From an uncultured Eubacteriales bacterium (GTDB taxonomy: Bacteria; Bacillota; Clostridia; Christensenellales; Borkfalkiaceae): 64,000 bases of DNA. The stretch covers positions 248,001 through 312,000 of the forward strand of contig CAJLRM010000001.1 in the NCBI GenBank assembly GCA_905209085.1, written 5' to 3'. The position numbers and the translations under genes are program-made. How positions within the stretch are numbered: the stretch's first letter is position 1; the number at the start of each line of letters is the position of its first letter. The notes below the pieces were generated by a model. That model had not been told where the DNA came from. It saw only the letters and a list, made by a program, of their open reading frames with translations, and made no database searches. Shown one piece after another: positions 17,600 through 24,354 of the stretch.

Positions 17600-17760
17600 A
17601 CTGCGCCTGATAGCCCTCGTCCATTTGATTCTTTTGCTTTTCTTGATGCCATTATTTTATATGTCTACCCCAATTGTCGACTATATTGATACGTCTTCCC
17701 GTTATCGTCAGCTTGTGCAAAATTTGCACAAGCTCGATTTGAAACTAAGATGTTTTTATC
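17600..17760 (-). pseudogene. Possible decayed 3' end of a large serine recombinase
   Basis: Reading the minus strand between about 17735 and 17650, the frame gives R-E-D-V-S-I, stop, S-T-I-G-V-D-I, stop. This resembles the C-terminal tail of clostridial integrative-element serine recombinases (Q-x-V-D-I-Y-Y-x-F-I-G-x-V-D-I), with internal stops. The match is short and may be chance. Confidence 0.2.
17710..17734. repeat. Perfect 12+1+12 palindrome
   Basis: Arms AGCTTGTGCAAA and TTTGCACAAGCT around a single central base, 30 nt past the macro-domain gene's stop. No T tract follows in either direction, so it is more like a protein-binding or cleavage site than a terminator. Confidence 0.75.
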
Positions 17761-17763
17761 TTC

Positions 17764-18450
17764 TTAAAGATTATGCAGCCATTTCACCCATTGTATATCG
17801 CCAAGACCGTACGTAGCGTTATGCCGAATCAAATAACCTATCTTCTCCTTTTCATTGTTTCCATTAAAACCGCTTAAAAGGCTTTGCAAAACAGCCGCAT
17901 ACTTCTTTGCATAATTAAAATACAACTCTTCCGCTTCGTTCAAATATTTGTTGGGCGTAGCCGTTCGTTTTTTCTCGACAACGATTGACTTGTACGCTTC
18001 CGAATAGCCGCCGGCCGTCGTTTTGAAAACGTCTATTACCTTATCGTGGATTTCGTCGCAAATAAAAACCGTTATTTCCTTCCGATAGCCAATTTGCTCT
18101 AAATACGCCAAGAGCGTATGAAGATGATTATTCTTCAAAACGACAAGAGAATTATAATACGCTTCAAAAAGTTCTTTAAAAGCCTTTGGCGTTACGTTAA
18201 AATCAGGGCCGACCGCGTGGATAATATATTTTGCATTGGTGATTCCAAACGCAGGCGTTATAACGGCTTCTCCGTCTTTCAACGGTCTTGCATATTCAGA
18301 ACAAGCATTTGTCAGTGTTGCAAGTCCTGCCTTTTTGAAAATAGCGCCACAAATTCCGCCACCTGCTAAAAGGTACTTATTCGCCGCATTTACAATCGCG
18401 TCCACGTTTTGATTAACGCAGGAATCATTTATCAATTTAAGATTACTCAT
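17764..18450 (-). CDS. Macro-domain protein with an internal deletion
   Basis: A 228-residue protein whose N-terminus is a clear macro domain, the ADP-ribose / O-acetyl-ADP-ribose binding and hydrolysing fold. VDAIVNAANKYL (NAAN 21-24) and the GGG loop (30-32) are intact, as is YIIHAVGP. The second phosphate-binding loop, normally a PLISSGIFG-type segment after the helix at about residue 110, is missing: the sequence jumps from NNHLHT to LLAYLEQIGY, a gap of about 24 residues. The last 80 residues are an extra helical tail. The frame stays open, so this may be a decaying gene or a binding-only variant. ATG with AAAGAGG ahead. Likely role if active: removal of ADP-ribose marks, consistent with island or toxin context. 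Confidence 0.75.
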   Translation of the reverse strand: MSNLKLINDSCVNQNVDAIVNAANKYLLAGGGICGAIFKKAGLATLTNACSEYARPLKDGEAVITPAFGITNAKYIIHAVGPDFNVTPKAFKELFEAYYNSLVVLKNNHLHTLLAYLEQIGYRKEITVFICDEIHDKVIDVFKTTAGGYSEAYKSIVVEKKRTATPNKYLNEAEELYFNYAKKYAAVLQSLLSGFNGNNEKEKIGYLIRHNATYGLGDIQWVKWLHNL

Positions 18451-18830
18451 AATGAAACCTCTTTAGCTAAACAATAATTTACGGCAAACTGCCCCCTATT
18501 ATTATCAAAAACATCTTTGACAATCTGCAATTTGATAAAAGCTTTTACTTGTCTTAAGCGTTTTCTTGTCCAACTTTAATCGTCTTTAGACGAAAAATCG
18601 TACTCGATTAAATTATCTTTCTCCAAACCCCTCGTTAAATTTCTATTTTCGCTTTTTATTCTTCAAGAGCGTCAACAACCTTTGGCATCCTTGAATTTGC
18701 AAAAATAGGCGTATTTTAGTCGTTTTTTGGTCAAAAAATGCCGTTTTTATAGCACGTCACAGTCAAGAGTGCCAAGAATGCCAAGATTTTCGCGTATCTA
18801 AGAAAGGCTACGTTTGGCACACTTGAAAAA
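18451..18830. other. A+T-rich spacer without a supportable gene
   Basis: 380 nt between the macro-domain gene and the transposase remnant. I see no conserved frame, promoter or RNA; near 18760 a short motif GTGCCAAGA/ATGCCAAGA is repeated in tandem. Confidence 0.4.
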
Positions 18831-19361
18831 CTATAATATTCCCTCCGGACGCAATCGTAGTTTTTTGCAAAACTTTTCGATTTCTTCACGCATTATTACC
18901 ACCGCTCTTCGATTGTGCGACACTATTTTCATAGCCATACTATATTCTTTTACTTCCTTTAAAACCGGTTTCGTTTCAAATTTATAGTCATAACGCTTAA
19001 AATACAATTTATATAACTTAAAAAACTGCGATTTTTTATAAGGCTTTCCGCCTGCCGCAATCGTCCTCTTGTAATATCTGCGCCAAGCTACGTATTTTGT
19101 GAGTTTTCTTTTGATTTTATCTTTATCAATCGCTTTGAAATCGGGTTGCGTATACCCCTCTCTGCGCAATCTCTTCGGATAAAGAACGGCAAGAAGCTCA
19201 TAATCGTTCATTCGTATACCAATAGGCAATTCGATACCGCATTCTTTCGCTCTTTTTATCGTTTTCAACACCGTCGTGCGCGAACATTCGCAAATCCTTG
19301 CGATTTGCGACGTGGTATTCCCTTTATAATAATAGTCTAAAATAGCTCTGTAATTAGTCAT
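18831..19361 (-). pseudogene. IS21-family transposase (IstA) N-terminal remnant
   Basis: The 176-residue frame begins like IS21 IstA: MTNYRAIL, then a helix-turn-helix (about 14-40, TSQIARICECSRTTVLKTI), the segment YELLAVLYPKR and the conserved KPYKKSQFFKLY. The DDE catalytic domain that should follow is absent; after about residue 125 the sequence is an unrelated 50-residue tail (KEVKEYSMAMKIVSH onwards). No istB helper ATPase is nearby. It cannot transpose, but could still bind element ends. A fair promoter lies upstream (19397-19425). Confidence 0.65.
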
Positions 19362-19396
19362 TTTTGCCTTTTTGTCCCGATTTTTCTTACATACTT

Positions 19397-19425
19397 ATTG
19401 TACCACATAAAAAATCAAAAGTAAA
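19397..19425 (-). promoter_or_regulatory. Promoter upstream of the IstA remnant
   Basis: TTTACT (19420-19425), 17 nt, TACAAT (19397-19402) on the minus strand. Confidence 0.5.
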
Positions 19426-19483
19426 GTGTTCAATTTAAGCGGAATAAAACTTTTTTTAACTATTTTTCGCTCCTGAAAAACGC

Positions 19484-19517
19484 AAAAATAGAGCCTGCAC
19501 GATTTTCGTGCAGGCTC
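19484..19517 (-). terminator. Rho-independent terminator of ppdK
   Basis: Perfect 11-bp stem GAGCCTGCACG / CGTGCAGGCTC (19491-19517), followed on the minus strand by TATTTTT, about 45 nt after the ppdK stop. Confidence 0.88.
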
Positions 19518-19561
19518 AAAACCACAATATATAGTCTTTTTATTGAGTTTTAACCCAAGAT

Positions 19562-22198
19562 TTAGGACCTCGGATTGCGAATGTTCGCCTGAGCCGCCGC
19601 AAGGCGCGCGATGGGAACGCGGAAAGGCGAGCAGGAAACGTAAGAAAGACCGATCTTGTGGCAGAATTCCACGGAGGAAGGATCGCCGCCGTGCTCGCCG
19701 CAGATGCCGCAGGACATACCCGGACGGGTTTTTCTGCCCAGTTCTACCGCCATTTCCATCAGCTTGCCTACGCCGACCGTGTCAAGACGCGCGAACGGAT
19801 CGGATTCATAGATCTTATTTTCATAGTAGGCGGGCAGGAATTTGCCTGCGTCGTCGCGGGAGAATCCAAACGTCATCTGCGTCAGATCGTTGGTGCCGAA
19901 GCAGAAGAACTCGGCTTCCTTGGCGATCTCGTCCGCGGTCAAAGCCGCTCTCGGAATTTCGATCATGGTGCCGACTTCATATTTGAGGTCTGCTTTCGCG
20001 GCTTTGATGACTTCGTCCGCCGTTTTCACCACGATGTCTTTGACGAACTTCATTTCTTTGACTTCGCCCGTCAGAGGGATCATGATTTCGGGAACGATGT
20101 TCCAATCCTGATGCTTCTTCTTGATATTGATGGCTGCCTTGATGATAGCTTTCGTCTGCATCACCGCGATTTCGGGATAGGTGACGCAAAGACGGCATCC
20201 CCTGTGTCCCATCATCGGGTTGAACTCGTGCAAATCGGCGATGATCTGTTTGATCTGCGCCACCGTTTTGCCCTGCGTTTTGGCGAGAGCCGCGATGTCC
20301 GCTTCGTCCGTGGGAACGAACTCGTGAAGGGGAGGATCGAGGAAACGAATGGTGACGGGATAGCCGCCGAGCGCCTCGAACAAGCCTTCAAAGTCCGCCT
20401 GCTGCATGGGCTCGATCTTGGCGAGCGCCGTTTCTCTCTCTTCCACCGTATCCGAACAGATCATTTCGCGGAACGCGCCGATTCTTTCGGGATCGAAGAA
20501 CATATGCTCGGTGCGGCAAAGCCCGATGCCCTGCGCGCCGAAGGAAGCCGCCTGCTTCGCGTCCTTGGGAGTATCCGCGTTCGTCCTTACGCCGAGCGCC
20601 TTATACTTGTCCGCGAGCTGCATGATGCGTCCGAAGTAACCGCTGGACGTATCCGCCGCCACGGTGGGGATCGCTTCGCCGTAAATGTTTCCCGTGGAAC
20701 CGTCGAGGGAAATGACGTCCCCTTCTTTATATACTTTGCCTTTGAGGGTGAACTGCTTGTTCGCTTCGTCCATCTTGATGTCGCCGCAGCCGGAAACGCA
20801 GCAGGTGCCCATGCCGCGGGCAACGACTGCCGCGTGGGAGGTCATGCCGCCGCGGACGGTGAGGATGCCCTGCGCGTAGTGCATACCCTCGATGTCTTCG
20901 GGGGAAGTTTCCAATCTCACAAGGACGACCTTTTTGCCTTTCTTGCCCTCTTCCACGGCGTCCTCCGCCGTGAACACGATGCCGCCGCAGGCAGCGCCGG
21001 GCGAAGCGGGCAGAGCGGAAGCGACGGGTTTCGCCGCTTTTAAAGCCTTGGAATCGAACTGAGGGTGCAAAAGCGCGTCGAGCGTCTTCGGATCGATCTG
21101 CATCAGCGCTTCTTTCTCGGAGATCATTCCCTCGTCGATGAGGTCGCACGCGATCTTGATAGCGGCCTGCGCGGTGCGCTTGCCGTTACGGGTTTGCAGC
21201 ATATACAGCTTTTTGTCCTCGATGGTGAACTCCATATCCTGCATATCGCGGTAGTGATTTTCGAGGGTGTTGCAGATGCCCTTGAACTGCTCGTAAACTT
21301 CGGGCATGACTTCCGCCATCTTTGCGATGGGCATCGGGGTGCGCACGCCCGCGACGACGTCCTCGCCCTGCGCGTTCATCAAAAATTCGCCCATCAGCTT
21401 CTTTTCGCCCGTGGCGGGATCGCGCGTGAACGCGACTCCCGTGCCCGACGTGTCGCCCATGTTGCCGAACGCCATCATCTGCACGTTGACCGCGGTGCCC
21501 CAGCTGTAAGGGATATCGTTCTGCATTCTGTAATAATTGGCGCGGGGGTTGTCCCACGAACGGAAGACCGCCTTGATCGCGCCGAAAAGCTGTTCCTTGG
21601 GATCGTCGGGGAAATCTTCGCCGATCTTCGCCTTATATTCCGCTTTGAATTGGGAAGCGAGTTCCTTCAAATCGTCCGCGGTGAGTTCGACGTCCTGCGT
21701 CACGCCCTTCTTTTCCTTCATCTGATCGATGAGCTGTTCGAAATATTTTTTGCCGACTTCCATGACGACGTCGGAATACATCTGAATAAATCTTCTGTAA
21801 CAGTCCCAGGCCCAACGGGGATTGCCGGATTTTTGAGCGATGGTGTTGACGACTTCTTCGTTGAGGCCGAGGTTCAAAATGGTGTCCATCATGCCGGGCA
21901 TGGACGCTCTGGCGCCGGAACGGACGGAAACGAGCAAGGGATTGACCTTGTCGCCGAACTTCTTGCCGCAGATCTTTTCCATCTTGTCGATGTACTCCAT
22001 AATCTCCGCCTGAATAGCGGGATTGATCTGTCTGCCGTCCTCGTAATACTGCGTACAAGCCTCCGTGGAAATGGTGAAGCCCTGAGGAACGGGAAGACCG
22101 ATATTGGTCATTTCCGCAAGGTTCGCGCCTTTGCCGCCCAGCAGCTCGCGCATCTTCGCATTACCCTCTGTGAAGAGGTAGCAATACTTTTTTGCCAT
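19562..22198 (-). CDS. ppdK: Pyruvate, phosphate dikinase
   Basis: An 878-residue enzyme of the usual length that interconverts pyruvate, ATP and phosphate with phosphoenolpyruvate, AMP and pyrophosphate in the cytosol; in anaerobes it often runs toward pyruvate as an ATP-saving glycolytic step. The N-terminal ATP-grasp part begins YCYLFTEGNA and GGKGANLAEM. The swivelling domain carries the catalytic His455 in GGMTSHAAVVARG. The C-terminal PEP-binding barrel shows GLCRTEHMFF and the conserved CGICGEHGGDP near the end. The ATG has GGAGGAAAAA ahead. It is monocistronic, with promoter (22276-22304) and terminator (19484-19517) both visible. Confidence 0.98.
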   Translation of the reverse strand: MAKKYCYLFTEGNAKMRELLGGKGANLAEMTNIGLPVPQGFTISTEACTQYYEDGRQINPAIQAEIMEYIDKMEKICGKKFGDKVNPLLVSVRSGARASMPGMMDTILNLGLNEEVVNTIAQKSGNPRWAWDCYRRFIQMYSDVVMEVGKKYFEQLIDQMKEKKGVTQDVELTADDLKELASQFKAEYKAKIGEDFPDDPKEQLFGAIKAVFRSWDNPRANYYRMQNDIPYSWGTAVNVQMMAFGNMGDTSGTGVAFTRDPATGEKKLMGEFLMNAQGEDVVAGVRTPMPIAKMAEVMPEVYEQFKGICNTLENHYRDMQDMEFTIEDKKLYMLQTRNGKRTAQAAIKIACDLIDEGMISEKEALMQIDPKTLDALLHPQFDSKALKAAKPVASALPASPGAACGGIVFTAEDAVEEGKKGKKVVLVRLETSPEDIEGMHYAQGILTVRGGMTSHAAVVARGMGTCCVSGCGDIKMDEANKQFTLKGKVYKEGDVISLDGSTGNIYGEAIPTVAADTSSGYFGRIMQLADKYKALGVRTNADTPKDAKQAASFGAQGIGLCRTEHMFFDPERIGAFREMICSDTVEERETALAKIEPMQQADFEGLFEALGGYPVTIRFLDPPLHEFVPTDEADIAALAKTQGKTVAQIKQIIADLHEFNPMMGHRGCRLCVTYPEIAVMQTKAIIKAAINIKKKHQDWNIVPEIMIPLTGEVKEMKFVKDIVVKTADEVIKAAKADLKYEVGTMIEIPRAALTADEIAKEAEFFCFGTNDLTQMTFGFSRDDAGKFLPAYYENKIYESDPFARLDTVGVGKLMEMAVELGRKTRPGMSCGICGEHGGDPSSVEFCHKIGLSYVSCSPFRVPIARLAAAQANIRNPRS

Positions 22199-22275
22199 AA
22201 TTGATTTTTTCCTCCATTGAGATTATTAACTTTATTCTTTTCGGATTTTATATCCTACTCGTTTGACCATTATTC

Positions 22276-22304
22276 ATTTTAATACAAATCGCAAGAAATA
22301 TCAA
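22276..22304 (-). promoter_or_regulatory. Promoter of ppdK
   Basis: TTGATA (22299-22304), 17 nt, TAAAAT (22276-22281) on the minus strand; the leader to the ATG is about 70 nt. Confidence 0.65.
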
Positions 22305-22467
22305 GCCTTTCGCGCGGCGTTTTTAGATTTTTTCGCCTTTTTATCAAAATTTTTTTGTTTTCGCGGAAAAATTTGCGCGCCGTTTTTTTCAAAAAAATCG
22401 ACCTAAAAACGCTTTTTTCTTCTCCTTTCGCGCAAGGATTTCCGATAGCCGAATACCTGCCCCTTTC

Positions 22468-24030
22468 CTATTTTTCGTATTTACTTTTTAATGTTTCAAA
22501 CCACTCGGCGCGAAGTTCGTCGAAAGTCTTTTTATATACCCTTTCTTCCGTTTCGTCTTTGCCGTAATATAATTTCAGATATTTCTCTTCGCCGTAAGTT
22601 TGAAGGAGATAATTCGTCAGCGACGCGCCCACCTGCTCCTGCAAAGCCTGATAGCCGCCGTACGGCTCCGTGCCCCAACGGATAAATTCGCCCGGAAAAA
22701 GACTCTCGAAGCAATACGCCAACAGATCGCTCAGTTCCCTGCCGTCTGCGGTCGGATACTGCCAGATCATTTTTTTGGCGCTTTGATAGTATTCGTAATA
22801 CGGCGAGTCTTGTTCGATTTCGGATTTTATATAAATGTTCAAAAGTTCTTCGGCGTAATACGCTCCGAAAGAAGCCCCGCAGTACATGGGCAGCGCCTCC
22901 CCCGTCCAATAGCTTTCCGTACGCTCCATAAAGTCCTCGCTGACCGCATGGGCGTATTCATGACAGACCGCGCCCACTTTGCCGCAAATCACGAAACCGT
23001 TTGAAAAGGTAATTCCCCCTACGTTCATTCTCCTCGTTTCGATTTCGTCCATTAAAAACCATACCTTTTTCGCATACTTGGGATTGACCAGCTCCCGAAC
23101 TTTCTCAAAGGCGGGTAAACTTTCCGTCAAAAAAGTTTTCAGCTCCGCATAGCTGTCGAAATATTTATAGCTGATGTCCTCGTAACCGAAGCGGAAGGAA
23201 AAACGCACCCGTTCGTTATCCGCGACGAGATATTTCTGCGTCTGAGAAAATTCGTACTCGGGAATCCCGATTTCAAAGGGCAGGGGCGCGTCCAAAAGAT
23301 AGCAAATCCCCTTTATGTATCCCGAGAATTTATCTTCCAGCGTCGCGCGGACGGGTTCTTTCAACAAGCTTTCCAGGCGCTCTTTGCCAGCCGTTTCATA
23401 CAGTTTCACCGACAGCGCCCTAGCCGCCTGCTTTTGGTCTTCCGTCGAAAAGTCGGAATAGAACAGCGGCAGCGTCAAATCGGCGGTTTCGGGCTTTGCC
23501 CTCAACGTTTCTTTGAGTTCTTCGTCCGAACAGATTTCGGGCAGGTCGAGTCCCGCCTCTTTGCAGACTCCGTATCCGAGCGCATACGCCGCTCCGTAAG
23601 GAATCCCCGGGGCATAATTCAGCGATAAGATCCCCGCCGCGATCTCCGCGTTATCCGCTTCTATCGGCAAAAACACCGCCTTGCCGTCCTTAACGGAATA
23701 GGAGTAGCTTTCGCCCGCGTACACATATTCCGCACGCTCTCCCGTCTTTGCGGCAATGCTTTCGCACGTGCTGACGAAAATTTCCCTTTTCCATTCGGAA
23801 ACGCCCGTTTCAAAGGCGTAATAGGTATCTTCCACTTTCGTTCTTACGCCCGAAAGATTCCTGTTTTCGTCGTAATCCGATTCATAAAACATCAAGGTGG
23901 CTCTTTCCCATTCGTAAAGTCCCTGTGCGATCGAATTTTCTCCCTTCTCAGTCGTTTCCCCGCCGCACGCCGTTCCCGATAAGCTTCCCATGAGGACAAA
24001 CGCCGCCAGAATAACTCCCAGTCTTTTCAT
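22468..24030 (-). CDS. Lipoprotein with a gluzincin-like metalloprotease motif
   Basis: The ATG at 24028-24030 (GGGGGA ahead) gives 520 residues starting with a lipoprotein signal peptide, MKRLGVILAAFVLMG then SGTAC, so Cys22 is lipidated and the protein sits outside the cytoplasmic membrane. Near residue 357 is HEYAH (in GAVCHEYAHAV), with WTGEALPMY 16 residues later; HExxH plus a W-x-x-E-(G/A)-L-x-x-Y segment is the zinc-binding signature of gluzincin peptidases. The remainder matches no family I recognise. It is monocistronic behind a perfect promoter (24058-24086). A surface zinc peptidase is likely; the substrate is unknown. Confidence 0.78.
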   Translation of the reverse strand: MKRLGVILAAFVLMGSLSGTACGGETTEKGENSIAQGLYEWERATLMFYESDYDENRNLSGVRTKVEDTYYAFETGVSEWKREIFVSTCESIAAKTGERAEYVYAGESYSYSVKDGKAVFLPIEADNAEIAAGILSLNYAPGIPYGAAYALGYGVCKEAGLDLPEICSDEELKETLRAKPETADLTLPLFYSDFSTEDQKQAARALSVKLYETAGKERLESLLKEPVRATLEDKFSGYIKGICYLLDAPLPFEIGIPEYEFSQTQKYLVADNERVRFSFRFGYEDISYKYFDSYAELKTFLTESLPAFEKVRELVNPKYAKKVWFLMDEIETRRMNVGGITFSNGFVICGKVGAVCHEYAHAVSEDFMERTESYWTGEALPMYCGASFGAYYAEELLNIYIKSEIEQDSPYYEYYQSAKKMIWQYPTADGRELSDLLAYCFESLFPGEFIRWGTEPYGGYQALQEQVGASLTNYLLQTYGEEKYLKLYYGKDETEERVYKKTFDELRAEWFETLKSKYEK

Positions 24031-24057
24031 TTCTTTTCCCCCGTTCATTTTCCTATT

Positions 24058-24086
24058 ATTATACGGCATTTAAAATCCGTTGTCAA
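24058..24086 (-). promoter_or_regulatory. Consensus promoter of the lipoprotein gene
   Basis: TTGACA (24081-24086), 17 nt, TATAAT (24058-24063) on the minus strand, about 20 nt before the likely transcription start. Confidence 0.85.
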
Positions 24087-24271
24087 TATCCCCCTCTTTT
24101 TTTCATCGAAAAAACGAGCCGAAAAAGCTGTATTTTTTAATTTTTGAAAAGCGGAAAATCGTTAGGCTGATAAAAGAGCTTCATTTGGCAAAGCTTTGAC
24201 GACCGGATTGCGCCGTGACGGAATTTTCGCGGAAAAAACATACGGAACTTTCCGCGCTTTGCCAAAAAACC

Positions 24272-24315
24272 AAAAAAAACGGCTCTGCCCGAAGCGCGCC
24301 GCCCGGGAGAGCCGT
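24272..24315 (-). terminator. Terminator of the Mrr-like gene
   Basis: Stem ACGGCTCT / AGAGCCGT (24279-24315) followed on the minus strand by a run of eight T, about 40 nt after the stop. Confidence 0.85.
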
Positions 24316-24354
24316 AAAGACGTTTATTTACTCAGTTTTGCGAAAGATGTGCAG

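Noticed and set aside
17589..17816. 75-codon plus-strand hydrophobic open frame
   Set aside because: No ribosome site, runs through the palindrome and the macro-gene 3' end, and has no homologous look.
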